Counted from the first letter of the stretch, positions 36,552 to 47,554 are shown. The stretch is 64,000 nucleotides of DNA from Paludibacter sp. (GCA_031292575.1 JARLGX010000008.1:253220-317219), one strand, 5' to 3'. Program-made: numbers and translations. Notes: generated from the sequence alone by a model not told the origin.

Positions 36552-38725
36552 TAATAACCTGGGTTCTGTGTAAGCAAATAATTTAGTCCAATTTCACGTT
36601 GTGGTATTGGCCAGTACCAATCTTTTGCCCCTATATTTTGAGCTGGAAAATTTACAGATTGATTTACATAAGGTACATCCCCTAATGTTGGCAATTCAAC
36701 TGTATTAGGAATATGCATTGGCCACTTAAATGATTCATAATAACTTGAATTTGAACCATCGGAATTTTTAATATAAAATCCATTCATATTTGTAGCGGTA
36801 ACATCATTTGCCATATCTAGCACTGTGGGAATTAATATACCCCAACGTCTCAAATCCTGCAAACGTAAAGCTTCAAAACATAATTCATGATATCTTTCCA
36901 TATTTATTGCAGCTCTGAAATCAGCTGTATTCAAACCAACAAGCAAGACCGGTGAAGTTCTGGCAGGACTAAGATATGCTTTTGCTGAAGCAGCCACCCC
37001 TGCATAAAAGAATACAGCGCCCGTAATAGCTGCCGATGAATTGCCTGAGGTATTGGTTGGTGCAGTAGTAGTCGAAGTTCCTGCAGTATTAACTGTATAA
37101 AGTCTTGTTCCCGATACAACTTGAGTTCCTTTTGTGTAAGCAGTATTCGGAGTCCATATATTACCTATTGTTATTGTAGGCGCACTTGTATAACCACTAC
37201 CCTGCGCTGTCAACAAACAATTAATAGTTCTATTGGATGTAGTGCTCATAAGATATGTACTTGCCGAACTAACCACAGCACCTGATCCTCCTCCGCCTGA
37301 AACAGTAATAACAGGATCAGCAAGATAACCTGTACCAGTAACCCAACTTATATGGTCAACGACTTGTGAAGTTGCAATAGATCTACCTCTAACAAGATTA
37401 ATTGCAGCAAATTTATCAAGTGTGCATCCGCCCACTGACGTACTATCAATTTCGTTTAAGGCTTCAGCATACATTAGTAATACGTCTGCGTAACGAATTA
37501 CTGTGAAATTCTCAGCAGAACTGTTTTTTACATATCGGCTTGTAGATGTTTCATATTCTCTGCGCCATTTACCTGCACATCTTGACCATAGTTTGGTGGT
37601 ATCTAAGGGAACTTTTGCATCATTATAAAAGTTCGCAGCAGTAGTACTGAAGCCAGAACTTTTGAATGTGTAATTGGCAACATTCCAATCACGTCGATAA
37701 TCACCCGGTTCGTATGACAAAAATAATCGAGGTTGTGGTCTACAATAATTATAGCAATATCCATCATAGTCGTCTGTAATGGAACTTCTTAGATAAGAAT
37801 GTCCTATGCCACAGTAAATTCCTGTCGTTCCTGATGCTGAAACTGTACCTACTCCAAATTGATTGAACCCAATTTCCCAAATATTTTCGGAATTATAAAG
37901 ATTCTGTGCGAGATCTGTAAAGACTTTGGTATAATCGCTTAGTAAACTATGCTTTCCAGATAAAATTACTTTACTTGCCCATAAAGCTGCCAAATGATAA
38001 CAAGCAGCCTTATCATATTTTACAGTTCCATTTACAGGCTGACCTGCCGCATATAAACAAACTCTGGCTAAAATTGCTTGTGCAGCGTCTTGTGTAACTT
38101 TGTCATTATATCCCAGTGATGCACAAGTTTGACCATTCAGCAGATCTACTGATTTGGTCATATCAACAATGATTTGGTCATAAACAACTTTTTCTGAGGA
38201 CTTAGCAATTAATATTTGTGATGGATCTCCAATAGGTTCCAATATTAAAGGAACACTTCCAAACCATTGCGTTAACAAAAAATAATAATAACTTCTCAGA
38301 AACAATGCTTCGCCTTTTGCTTTACGCACTACAACTGTATCTACTTTACCAATAGCTGCGGAAGCATCTATGTTAGCTAACATTGTATTTGCACAGTTGA
38401 TTGAAGAATAGCATTGTTGCCAAAAACCTTGTATTTGACCTCCGTCATTTGGTCTATTCAAATAATAGGTATAATAGTAAGTCGAACCCGAACTAAAAAA
38501 GAAGGACTCATCAGTGGGTGCATTCTCATACCAAGGATAGAATTGTCCATAAATATTCGAGTTTCTTAGTCCTAAGTAAATAGAAACTAGTGCATTATTT
38601 ATCAGACTTGGTGAAGTATATGCAGTTTGTGTACTAAGTGAACCGCTCGGTGTTGTATTCAAAATATCACTGCAAGAGGAGAAAAATACTCCAGAAATGA
38701 TTAATATAATTAATATCCGTTTCAT
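36551..38725 (-). CDS. SusD-like starch-binding-family lipoprotein with an inserted module (pair 2)
   Basis: This 724-residue SusD/RagB protein has a lipobox at C18 (FFSSCSD). Typical motifs are present: TPR-rich N-terminal half (AKGEALFLRSYYYFLLTQWFGSVPL), FTVIRYADVLLMYAEALNE, INLVRGRS and ERYHELCFEALRLQDLRRWG. It is 100 or more residues longer than usual, because residues about 461-577 form an insertion between the last two motifs. The insertion contains two GTGY/GSGYTSAPTITI-type repeats and a segment WTPNTAYTKGTQVVSGTRLY resembling CBM5/12-like modules. It captures glycans at the cell surface with its SusC partner, 18 bp upstream. Confidence 0.92.
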   Translation of the reverse strand: MKRILIILIISGVFFSSCSDILNTTPSGSLSTQTAYTSPSLINNALVSIYLGLRNSNIYGQFYPWYENAPTDESFFFSSGSTYYYTYYLNRPNDGGQIQGFWQQCYSSINCANTMLANIDASAAIGKVDTVVVRKAKGEALFLRSYYYFLLTQWFGSVPLILEPIGDPSQILIAKSSEKVVYDQIIVDMTKSVDLLNGQTCASLGYNDKVTQDAAQAILARVCLYAAGQPVNGTVKYDKAACYHLAALWASKVILSGKHSLLSDYTKVFTDLAQNLYNSENIWEIGFNQFGVGTVSASGTTGIYCGIGHSYLRSSITDDYDGYCYNYCRPQPRLFLSYEPGDYRRDWNVANYTFKSSGFSTTAANFYNDAKVPLDTTKLWSRCAGKWRREYETSTSRYVKNSSAENFTVIRYADVLLMYAEALNEIDSTSVGGCTLDKFAAINLVRGRSIATSQVVDHISWVTGTGYLADPVITVSGGGGSGAVVSSASTYLMSTTSNRTINCLLTAQGSGYTSAPTITIGNIWTPNTAYTKGTQVVSGTRLYTVNTAGTSTTTAPTNTSGNSSAAITGAVFFYAGVAASAKAYLSPARTSPVLLVGLNTADFRAAINMERYHELCFEALRLQDLRRWGILIPTVLDMANDVTATNMNGFYIKNSDGSNSSYYESFKWPMHIPNTVELPTLGDVPYVNQSVNFPAQNIGAKDWYWPIPQREIGLNYLLTQNPGY

Positions 38726-38743
38726 ATTATATTTCGTTATTTT

Positions 38744-41700
38744 TTATAGTATTATGGTTGTTCCAATGGTGATTACCTTTGTTCGAGGATAAGGCGAATA
38801 ATCAAATCCTGGTGTAAGATTACTCCCTGAAGCAGTCGAAACTTCAGGATCAATTCCTGAATATCCCGCTAAAGTTAATAAATTTTGAGCTGACAAATAA
38901 AAACGTGCACTTGTTATTCCTATTTTCTTAATAAGAATCACTGGTAAAGTGTATCCTAATTGAATTGTTTTTAAGCGCAAATATGATCCATCTTCTATAA
39001 CACGTGTTGAGTATGCACGTGTCCCAAACTGATTAGAATCTACTCGCGGGTATATATTACTTGGATTTGTGTATGTCCAACGATTGGCATATTCAGAATA
39101 CTGATTATAATTAACCATACCAACTGTTCCACTTGTAGCGGTACTAGAACTAATAAATGAACCTTCCATCATTAAACGGTTTGCATTCAGAATCTGATTA
39201 CCGTAAGACCATTGTAAAAAGACATTTAAATCAAAGTTCTTATATGTAAATGTATTCGAAAAACCTCCGAAATGAATAGGATAAGGACTTCCAATAACTG
39301 TAACATCGTTTTGATCAATAATTCCATCTCCATTCAGATCTTTAAATTTAACATCTCCGGGTTGTACGCAATTTTGAGGAGCATTGGAATTAATACTGGA
39401 AAGACTTTGTTTTTGGCCATAGTATGGGATTCCTTCTTTTAGTACATATGTATAACCATTGGGACCATTCTGAACTTTATAAAAATCTGATAATTGATAA
39501 ATTCCATTTGATATAAATCCATTAAACATTGCCACGGGTGCTCCTATTTTTCCAATATAATCATTCGTATTACTGAATGGTGACATAGTAAAACTCTTAG
39601 ATGTTAGCAATTCATTTGCTCCACTATTTAAAGCCAACAGTCTGTTTTTATTGAATGAGATATTAAAACTGGAACTCCATTTAAAGTATTTATGGTTGAT
39701 ATTTATGGTATTAATCGTAATTTCAAGACCAGAATTACTTACTTTTCCAATATTCTCATAGGCACTACTGAAACCTGTATAATAAGGCATTGTAGCATTT
39801 AATAATAAGTTTTGAGTTACTCTATCGTAATAATCAAGTTCAAGACTTAGACGATTTTTGAAAAAAGCAAGATCAAGACCTATATCACCTTGTACTCCTG
39901 TTTCCCATTTCAGATTTGCATTCCCCATTTTACTGACATACGAAGCATATTGATTAGCTTCGTTGATAGAAACAATGCTAGTTGTAGACGTGGCTAGTAA
40001 AGTCATGTATGAGAAATCATCAACACGATTATTCCCAGTTGCTCCATACGAAATTCTTAATTTGGCATTATCCAGATTTTCAACGTTTTTAAGAAAATTT
40101 TCATTATTCATTCTCCAAGCGAAAGCACCTGAAGGGAAATAGCCCCATCTGTTATTAGGACTAAATTTGGAGCTTCCATCTGCACGCATAGAGGCAGTGA
40201 ATAAGTATTTATCTTCAATGTTATAATTAATACGTCCTAGGTATGACAAAAGACCACTTGAAGATGAAGCAGAAGTTACTGAATATGGTGTTCCCATGTA
40301 TAAACCATTGATGCCTAAATCTGCACTTGGCATATTAGTAGCTCTGAAGCCATAACTTTTTATTGAATTTTGTTGATTTGTGAATCCTATCAAAGCGTTT
40401 AACGAACTATTGCTAAATTTTTTATTATAAGTTAGCGTGTTTTCATTCAATAAACTATAGCTCTGACTGTTCGATCTGCTTCCATTCATACCATAGGTCA
40501 TTCCAAATCCCGTATATGGATTGCCATCATACGTACTTGCATTATTAAATTGATAGCTCTCAATATTAGTCAAAGACATTCCAATTGTACTTCGAAAAGT
40601 AAGGTTCTTTGAAAATTTAAATTCTAAATATCCATTTGGAGTAAATACAGTTGAATTACCATATATATCTCCATTGGTTGTTGCAAGATAAGGATTAATA
40701 CGACCTTGAGATTCATTTGGATCATAAACAGAGCTCGCAATAAAGTTTTCATAGTCTGTATTTAGAGCCGATCCGCCTAAAACAGGACGATATGTCCAAA
40801 GATTTGTTAGAAATGAAAGGTAATTCCCAAAACTGGCATTCCCAGCAGTGCCAGTAGTTGTAGAATTTGAATAATTTATATTAAATCCCACTTTAAGTTG
40901 ATCGCTAACATTCTGATCTAACGTAACACGTCCCTGATATCTTTTAAAACCACTATTAATAATTAAGCCAACCTGATCTGTATACGAACCAGATACGGTG
41001 TAAGCAGTTTTATTAAATCTGGCTGATAATGAAACTGAATGATTTTGAAACATTGGATTCTGATTCATGCAAAGTTTTTGCCAATCGAAACCAGATACAT
41101 TTTTATAGTCCTCTTGTGATTTCCCATTCACATAATAATATGCATTTGCGTAACCTGGTGTAGCATCGTTTTGAAGTCGAACAAATTCGTATGGATCTAA
41201 CACCGACATCATTTTAACCGGCTGTTGAGTTCCAATATATGCGTTATAAGTTATTGTTGGTTTCTCTGTTTTCCCTCGTTTAGTAGTAATTAAAATAACC
41301 CCGTTCGATCCACGTGCACCATATATTGCTGTGGATGATGCATCTTTCAGTACATCGATAGACTCAATGTCCGATGGATTTATTGAATTAAAATTTGCAT
41401 CTTCTTGAGGGAAACCATCAATAACATACAATGGTGAAGTAGATTGTGTTACAGATCCAACTCCACGAATTGTAATTGTAGCATTTGAACCTGGTTGTCC
41501 ATCACCTGAAGTAACTTGTACTCCTGCAACACGTCCTCCCAAAGCCTCATCAACAGATTTTACAGGTGCTTTTTCTAAATCCGCAATATTAACGCGTCCA
41601 ACTGAACCGGTAAGATCATTCTTCTTGCTATAACCATATCCAACAACTACTACATCATCAATAGTTTTACTCGATTGATTAAGGGTAACTCTTAGAATTC

Positions 41701-42067
41701 TTTCTTTACCAACCACTCGACTCTTGGAAATAAAACTGACATAAGAAAAATTTATTATTGAACTTTCGCTTGGAACTTTTACACTAAACTTTCCATCCAA
41801 ATCTGTAACGGTTCCTCTTCCAGCTCCTTTAACTATTACATTTACACCAATTAAAGGTTCACCTTGCTCATCAAGAACTACACCGCTAACTAGAATATCA
41901 GTTTGTTTTGATTGTTGTTGCTGTGATGAAGTTTCAACATTATTTCCAGCTGTAGCATAAAGAGAAAAAAACGAAGAAAAAAATATTAAAGAAAATAGCG
42001 GCAATAAATGTATTTTACATACAAATAGTCTGACAAAAGACAGTACAAAATTTAAATTAATTTTCAT
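38744..42067 (-). CDS. SusC-like TonB-dependent outer-membrane transporter (pair 2)
   Basis: This 1107-residue protein has a signal peptide, a carboxypeptidase-like regulatory domain (about 57-135), the DDVVVVGYGYSKKNDLTGSV TonB-box region, a plug (about 155-270; ASSTAIYGARGSNGVILITTKRGK) and a 22-strand barrel. The SusC signature GDVKFKDLNGDGIIDQNDV lies near residue 905 and the terminal strand ends with a hydrophobic residue. It imports oligosaccharides bound by the SusD protein encoded 18 bp downstream. The 261-bp region upstream (42068-42328) has no gene and should hold the promoter. Confidence 0.95.
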   Translation of the reverse strand: MKINLNFVLSFVRLFVCKIHLLPLFSLIFFSSFFSLYATAGNNVETSSQQQQSKQTDILVSGVVLDEQGEPLIGVNVIVKGAGRGTVTDLDGKFSVKVPSESSIINFSYVSFISKSRVVGKERILRVTLNQSSKTIDDVVVVGYGYSKKNDLTGSVGRVNIADLEKAPVKSVDEALGGRVAGVQVTSGDGQPGSNATITIRGVGSVTQSTSPLYVIDGFPQEDANFNSINPSDIESIDVLKDASSTAIYGARGSNGVILITTKRGKTEKPTITYNAYIGTQQPVKMMSVLDPYEFVRLQNDATPGYANAYYYVNGKSQEDYKNVSGFDWQKLCMNQNPMFQNHSVSLSARFNKTAYTVSGSYTDQVGLIINSGFKRYQGRVTLDQNVSDQLKVGFNINYSNSTTTGTAGNASFGNYLSFLTNLWTYRPVLGGSALNTDYENFIASSVYDPNESQGRINPYLATTNGDIYGNSTVFTPNGYLEFKFSKNLTFRSTIGMSLTNIESYQFNNASTYDGNPYTGFGMTYGMNGSRSNSQSYSLLNENTLTYNKKFSNSSLNALIGFTNQQNSIKSYGFRATNMPSADLGINGLYMGTPYSVTSASSSSGLLSYLGRINYNIEDKYLFTASMRADGSSKFSPNNRWGYFPSGAFAWRMNNENFLKNVENLDNAKLRISYGATGNNRVDDFSYMTLLATSTTSIVSINEANQYASYVSKMGNANLKWETGVQGDIGLDLAFFKNRLSLELDYYDRVTQNLLLNATMPYYTGFSSAYENIGKVSNSGLEITINTININHKYFKWSSSFNISFNKNRLLALNSGANELLTSKSFTMSPFSNTNDYIGKIGAPVAMFNGFISNGIYQLSDFYKVQNGPNGYTYVLKEGIPYYGQKQSLSSINSNAPQNCVQPGDVKFKDLNGDGIIDQNDVTVIGSPYPIHFGGFSNTFTYKNFDLNVFLQWSYGNQILNANRLMMEGSFISSSTATSGTVGMVNYNQYSEYANRWTYTNPSNIYPRVDSNQFGTRAYSTRVIEDGSYLRLKTIQLGYTLPVILIKKIGITSARFYLSAQNLLTLAGYSGIDPEVSTASGSNLTPGFDYSPYPRTKVITIGTTIIL

Positions 42068-42328
42068 GTAAATTGATTTAAGAAATTAATGAGTAATTCT
42101 AAACAATTAATTAGATATATTTTAATCATCAAAAAAAATATTTATAAAAACTTCTATATAAACTGGCTGTATATATTTTAAAGATTAATACGAATAAGTA
42201 TAGTATATTACCTAATAGATACATAATATATTTATTTATCGTTCTGTTTAAAATTTAGCAATACAACTTATATGACTGATTTTATTATCTTTATGCAATT
42301 CATAATAATTACAAGATTGAGCACGTTT

Positions 42329-44287
42329 TTATAGTTTACTTGAAAAAGAGCTTACACTATTTACAATTTCTATGTAATCTAAATTAAAGGAGCCGGACTT
42401 ACCATTAAAATAAACGCGCATTGATTGTACGCCTGAACTTAACTTTACTTTTGAAGCAACCGTAAAATCTTTCAAATCGGTCAGCCCAGTTGAATTATTT
42501 CCTCCAAAAGGAATATTGACATCTTCTATTAAAACTTGATTATTAAATAGAAACTTGATTTTTCCATTGCCTGAATTTGATGCATAACGGACTTTAATTT
42601 TGTAAAATCCAGCTTTAGGAACTTCAATCGTATACGTAAGCCATTCTCCCGATTCGATATTTACAACCTGATAACCGCCTTTCGAACAAGTATCTATATC
42701 AACATCTGTATCATGTCGGTATTTTCCGCTTGAATTTCCTGCTGATAAATCATGACAGGTTCGGCCAGCAGCTTTACCGGCAAAAAAATCAAAGTTTTCA
42801 GCCTCGACTTTTCCGGGCAAAACCGGAATTGAAAAAATAGGCTTTCCATCAACAAAATAGCATGGATCACCGGCACATCCCTCTGGACGATGAAAAGTAA
42901 GTCCACCCCATCCTAAATGATCAAGGCTCCAACCTGATTGTTCGTAGCCTGTTTCTTTATTTGAAATATCCAGTGCCCGCTTTGTCCATTTCATTGAATC
43001 AACGGGTAAACCTAGCCTTACACCATAATGTGCCAAGGCCATTTCATAAATCGGACGTTGATTACTTTTAAAATTCCCGCGTGTCACTTTACTTTTATCA
43101 TTTGAACTATATGGATTCGGCATTTTGGAAAACCATCGGCCTGTACGATCTCTTCTTTGGATAAATTCTCCTGATTGAACTGAAGGTTCCCAAGGTTTCT
43201 TTTGATCTGGAAAAGAATAATTATAGGAAACATTATAGTGCAATGAGAACTCATATCCTTTCAAGATCCTGTTATTGAATAAACTATATACATCATCTCC
43301 TTGATTCCATGCCATTTCTGCAATTGAAGCTGCCATTCCAATCCCTAAGATTCCGTGATTCTGATCGCGTGAAATTTCTTGAGATTGACCGTTTTCCCAA
43401 ATATAATTAGTTAAAACACCATTGTATCCATAATCTGGAATTGTAGACTGGTAGCCAATTTGTTTGTATTCATCAAATTCTGGATAAGTAGCTATGGGTT
43501 TTGCAGATACAATTGGTGGACCTGATTGATATGGGATATCATCTACGCGATGTGATAACCCCTTGAAATAGCGCAAGGCACGATCGTACATAATTTCATT
43601 ATCTGTAAAAATTCCGATGGCCATTACACCGCGCCAACCAAATAAATCCTGATTTCCATGACGACTAGGATCACCATTATACATGCGCCAATAAAAGGTT
43701 CCGTTATGTTGATTTAATGTTGTAGGCAAACCAATATTAGAATAACCAGGATAAACTAACATGTTTTTAAACCGTTGAATATCATTAAGTGACCAGCCGT
43801 TGTAAGTGCTTTTGATAATTTCAGCAGCTTCAACCAGTTGCCAAATAACCCTACCTGCATTCAATGACTCAGTACCTCCTCCTGTAAATTCAGTCAAATT
43901 GCTCCATGCGTTAAAAATTTCAACATCTTTGTCAGCATAGCGCTTATCTTGACTAACAGCCCACAAGATTGCATTTAAATAAGCGGCCTTTACATCCGAC
44001 GAAAATGCTCGGTAATTTGCTCCATCTTGTGTAACGGTGTTCATAGTAGATCGTCCTTTCACTTCATAATCATAACCACCATGTGGATCTTCTAATAATT
44101 TTTTATAAGAAGAGTACCATGGTTCGATGTGTGCCTGAACCATATATCTCATCCGTTCCATATCAGATTTCTTGTGTGATAATCCTGGATGTACAAATGT
44201 TCGTTGCGCAAACATCAAAGAAGGCATAAGGATAAATAATAACACTAACCAATGCTTATTGAACAAACAATAATTATGAATTTTCAT
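42329..44287 (-). CDS. Alginate-lyase-fold polysaccharide lyase with CBM6
   Basis: This 652-residue secreted protein has a signal peptide (to AQR), a PF05426-type (alpha/alpha)-toroid lyase domain (about 27-480) and a C-terminal CBM6-like domain (about 500-645, KVEAENFDFFAGK to SFNLDYIEI). Motifs FVHPGLSH, HGNQDLFGWRG and SQEISRDQNHGILGIG are shared with the giant lyase at 26705-32026. It is closely related to the first ~640 residues of that protein but lacks the repeat modules and T9SS tail. Gaps of about 260-290 bp on both sides suggest an independent transcript. Confidence 0.85.
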   Translation of the reverse strand: MKIHNYCLFNKHWLVLLFILMPSLMFAQRTFVHPGLSHKKSDMERMRYMVQAHIEPWYSSYKKLLEDPHGGYDYEVKGRSTMNTVTQDGANYRAFSSDVKAAYLNAILWAVSQDKRYADKDVEIFNAWSNLTEFTGGGTESLNAGRVIWQLVEAAEIIKSTYNGWSLNDIQRFKNMLVYPGYSNIGLPTTLNQHNGTFYWRMYNGDPSRHGNQDLFGWRGVMAIGIFTDNEIMYDRALRYFKGLSHRVDDIPYQSGPPIVSAKPIATYPEFDEYKQIGYQSTIPDYGYNGVLTNYIWENGQSQEISRDQNHGILGIGMAASIAEMAWNQGDDVYSLFNNRILKGYEFSLHYNVSYNYSFPDQKKPWEPSVQSGEFIQRRDRTGRWFSKMPNPYSSNDKSKVTRGNFKSNQRPIYEMALAHYGVRLGLPVDSMKWTKRALDISNKETGYEQSGWSLDHLGWGGLTFHRPEGCAGDPCYFVDGKPIFSIPVLPGKVEAENFDFFAGKAAGRTCHDLSAGNSSGKYRHDTDVDIDTCSKGGYQVVNIESGEWLTYTIEVPKAGFYKIKVRYASNSGNGKIKFLFNNQVLIEDVNIPFGGNNSTGLTDLKDFTVASKVKLSSGVQSMRVYFNGKSGSFNLDYIEIVNSVSSFSSKL

Positions 44288-44581
44288 TTCTTAACTCTAT
44301 TTATATTAACAATATTAACTCTTACTGTAAAAAACATATCATTGCAGCTTAATCTCTTTACAAACTTATCATATCTCGGTTGAAATAATCTGTATTTCTT
44401 CTAATACGTTTAGATTTCTAATTTCACCTAGTTCCATAGAAATTTAAAGTTGTCAATACCACAAATAACTAATTAAGTGAGTTTTATTTCCAGATGGTCA
44501 ACCTATTTTAATTAATCAATACTAGAAGCAACATTCCAATATTAACACTTTTTTCATACGTGCAAATAACTTAATATAGTA

Positions 44582-46033
44582 TCATTTAGAAGTAGACTCA
44601 GCAACTGAAGTATTCGTCGAATTGATAAACTTAACACCTTCAACATGTTCTCCTATAAAAATATTTGCCATGTCGCCGGTCTTATAAAAACCAGGTTTAT
44701 CAGGCATATTATCAGAAATTACTTTCCCATTAATTTTAAGATTTTCAAATATTACATTTTTAATTTGACGAGCTTCATCATACCCTGCAATGATGGATAA
44801 GTTGGCTTTATTGCCATTGTATGAAATGTCTTTTAAATAAATATTTTCTATTCCACTGCCTGGAGATAAATTATACTTGTGATTAAACATTATTCTAAAA
44901 TTTATTAATTGTCCTTTTATAATATCCCCTATTCGTATATTTTCAAAACGTATGTCTCGTATTAAATTATCATCACCGGCATTTAGAGCAAGACATCCCT
45001 GATAATCAATTTGATTTTCATTTTGATTAAGTATATCAATATTGACAAATTTCATATCAACCAACGAGTCAGGATTTTGGGTATCTCCATGTGTTCCAAT
45101 TAAGATTGGGTGAGCCACATCGGCCCAAAGTGTGGAATTGCGCACCAGCACGTTTCGGCAGTCGCCATAGAATTTCCAGCGGTGACCGTAAATGGCAATG
45201 CAATCGTCAGAGTTTCGCATAAAGACGCCTTCAATCAGCACATTATTGTTGCAAAATAAATCAATACCATCTCCCCAACCCTTGGCGCTAAAGGAACGAA
45301 TATTTTTTATCCTCACGTTAGTAGATTGACCGCTGCAAACGGTGTAGTGAGTTGGATTCAGAAAAACAAGATCTTCAATCTGAACATTGTCGGAAAAATT
45401 CACCCCTACTCCATCATTTGCTTTGTAAACAATACCGCGTCCACAAATGCGCACATCCTTAACGCTATCACAACTAATAGAAGCATTCAACACGGCACCG
45501 CCTGCCAGATAAAGCGTTTTGCCGCTTGGAATGCGCAGGATATTGTTCTTTACCGTGTGAAAACCCGGACCGAAATATATCACGGAGCTGTCTTTGGGAT
45601 CAGGCTTATAGGTCTCTGGAGCGTTGGTAAAAATCTGCAGGTTATGAAAGATATCGCCGTTCACTTCCAACGAAAGATTACAGGGTTTGGAAAGCGAAAA
45701 CGTAAGGGTGTTGCCTTTTATCTTCGGTTCAAAACCATAAGACAACGGACGGATACGGGCGGTTTGAACTTTACCGCGGTTGTAAGTTACAGAAAACTCC
45801 ACAGTTCCCGAAAAATCGAAATTGACCATAGAACTACTGGTTACATGGTGCATATCCACCAAGGCTTCGTACTCATATAAGTCCTGCCATTGTCCACCCT
45901 GAATACGCACCTTGACCGTGAAATCGTTATTGTGAGGAATACTGTCCGAGACAGGGAAAGTGATGATTTGTTGAGAAAACACATTCCCAACGTAACAAAT
46001 AAAGAGTAGGATAAATAGTTTTTTTAAATTCAT
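44582..46033 (-). CDS. GH28-like right-handed beta-helix glycosidase
   Basis: This 483-residue secreted protein has a signal peptide (to about residue 20), an N-terminal beta-sandwich (about 30-130) and a parallel beta-helix. The active-site region resembles GH28: GWGDGIDLF at 252-260 corresponds to the NTDG motif and NSDDCIAIY at 274-282 to the (G)DDC motif. HPILIGTHG corresponds to the GHG region. Family GH28 hydrolyses galacturonides and related uronates. The divergence and the N-terminal domain suggest a different acidic substrate. It stands alone, with about 285-bp gaps on either side. Confidence 0.78.
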   Translation of the reverse strand: MNLKKLFILLFICYVGNVFSQQIITFPVSDSIPHNNDFTVKVRIQGGQWQDLYEYEALVDMHHVTSSSMVNFDFSGTVEFSVTYNRGKVQTARIRPLSYGFEPKIKGNTLTFSLSKPCNLSLEVNGDIFHNLQIFTNAPETYKPDPKDSSVIYFGPGFHTVKNNILRIPSGKTLYLAGGAVLNASISCDSVKDVRICGRGIVYKANDGVGVNFSDNVQIEDLVFLNPTHYTVCSGQSTNVRIKNIRSFSAKGWGDGIDLFCNNNVLIEGVFMRNSDDCIAIYGHRWKFYGDCRNVLVRNSTLWADVAHPILIGTHGDTQNPDSLVDMKFVNIDILNQNENQIDYQGCLALNAGDDNLIRDIRFENIRIGDIIKGQLINFRIMFNHKYNLSPGSGIENIYLKDISYNGNKANLSIIAGYDEARQIKNVIFENLKINGKVISDNMPDKPGFYKTGDMANIFIGEHVEGVKFINSTNTSVAESTSK

Positions 46034-46318
46034 TTTGGCATTCTTTTAAAGTATTCAATTTGTAAAGAGGCATAACTATAAAAACGAATTGAAAGCTATT
46101 TAATCCAATTGTATTGCCTTTATAGGCAAACCCACATTGCCCATCTTTGGGATTCAATGGATCACTACGGGTACCATACATAGCTGATCAACTTATTTCA
46201 GTTATTTTCCACTTTCCAGTAACACGTCAACTACAGTTTAGTTAATTTATTCATGAAAATCTTGGCTAACGTTTATTTTATAATTATTCCTTTATTACAA
46301 TTCGTCAGAAAAGTATTT

Positions 46319-47542
46319 TCACTTGTTTCCATCGTTAAGACTATTTTTACCCTTCAATGAAAACAATAGAGTTCCAAACCCTGGATTATCGGCATTGAAT
46401 CCCGCCCCTTCAGGTCTGAGTTTTTCTGCAGCCATTTTTGTATATTTATATTGTTCTGCAGGTAAACCTACCCTATTTTCATAATGATTTAAGACCATTT
46501 CATAAATGGAACGTAAATTTCCCCTACCACTGGTAGAAATTTTCGAAGCTGGAAAACGTCCGCTGGTATCTGTATGAGGTTCAAAAGGTACGTCCTCTCC
46601 AAGATTGTATTTTGCCGTATATTCAAACCCTTTCAGCAACCGATTGTTGACAGCACTATACATATCCAATCCCTGGCTCCAACCTATTTCACACATTTCA
46701 GAAAGATGACCAATTCCAAGTTGTGAGTGTGGTTGATCCCTTCCACTCTCCTGACATTGCCCACTCTCATTAATGATATAATGTGTTAGACTGCCATTCC
46801 CTGGTCCTTTATAATAGAAATCAACGGCTTTGTCGAAAAGTGCATGATTGTCGCAAAAGACGCCAATTGCCATCATTTCTTTCATGCAGGCAAGATCCCA
46901 ATTACCGTGTGCCCAAAGGGCAAAGTATTGGATGGGCGGATAAAAAACGTTCATAAACATTTCCTGACATTGCTTAATCTCTGCAGGAGACCATGCAGGA
47001 TAAGTACAACGCATGATTTCAGCTGCATTTGCCAGTTTAAAGCCACAAAGTCCAGCTCCCAATTCCACATCGGTGCCATCAAATATTTTAAAGGTTTTTG
47101 ACCATGCATTAAGAATTGCGATAGCGGTTCTTGCATGTGCCTCATCACCGGTAATTGTCCACATCAGGGCATTTTGATATGCCGCACAGACATCTTTCTC
47201 CAAATCACCTATATTTTTACTAGCTCCTGATAACAAACTTCTCACAACATGTTCAGCAGGATGCGGAGTCCATTGTGCACTTGAATATGGACTAGCTTTA
47301 AATCTCTCAAATCCACTTTTCCATGGTTCGATTTGATTGGCTACCATCTCTTTCATTCTTTTCAGATCTTTCGTTGTATGTAATAATCCCGGATGAACAA
47401 AAGCCTGTGGATGATACTGTTGTGGCGTATCCAGTCTCAATACCTGTGCTTGCAAATGCAAAGTACCACTTGAAATCAGCACGATTATCAAACTTAAGAC
47501 AAACTTCATCCTTAGCATATTTAGCGAATATAGTTGTTTCAT
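46319..47542 (-). CDS. PL38-like polysaccharide lyase (PF05426 family)
   Basis: This 407-residue secreted enzyme has an (alpha/alpha)-toroid fold. Conserved motifs are AFVHPGLLHTTKDLKRMK, HGNWDLACMKEMMAIGVFCDN, CQESGRDQPHSQLGIGHLSEMCEIGW and RGNLRSIYEMVLNHYE. These resemble PL38-type lyases, known to act on alginate or beta-glucuronan. The Asn of HGNW and the His of RDQPH are plausible catalytic positions. It is paralogous to 50595-51773 and follows the GH120-like gene by 12 bp. The likely start is MKFVLSLIIV at 47509. Confidence 0.82.
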   Translation of the reverse strand: MKQLYSLNMLRMKFVLSLIIVLISSGTLHLQAQVLRLDTPQQYHPQAFVHPGLLHTTKDLKRMKEMVANQIEPWKSGFERFKASPYSSAQWTPHPAEHVVRSLLSGASKNIGDLEKDVCAAYQNALMWTITGDEAHARTAIAILNAWSKTFKIFDGTDVELGAGLCGFKLANAAEIMRCTYPAWSPAEIKQCQEMFMNVFYPPIQYFALWAHGNWDLACMKEMMAIGVFCDNHALFDKAVDFYYKGPGNGSLTHYIINESGQCQESGRDQPHSQLGIGHLSEMCEIGWSQGLDMYSAVNNRLLKGFEYTAKYNLGEDVPFEPHTDTSGRFPASKISTSGRGNLRSIYEMVLNHYENRVGLPAEQYKYTKMAAEKLRPEGAGFNADNPGFGTLLFSLKGKNSLNDGNK

Positions 47543-47554
47543 AACACTTCGAAT

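Noticed and set aside
45326..45880. 184-codon plus-strand frame inside the GH28-like gene
   Set aside because: It is the longest antisense frame of the PUL, but it mirrors a conserved enzyme and resembles nothing known.
46034..46181. Coding-like stretch MYGTRSDPLNPKDGQC followed by GFAYKGNTIGLNSF upstream of the GH28-like gene
   Set aside because: It reads like a fragment of a secreted protein, but it is only about 30 codons and I cannot link it to a family; possible vestige only.
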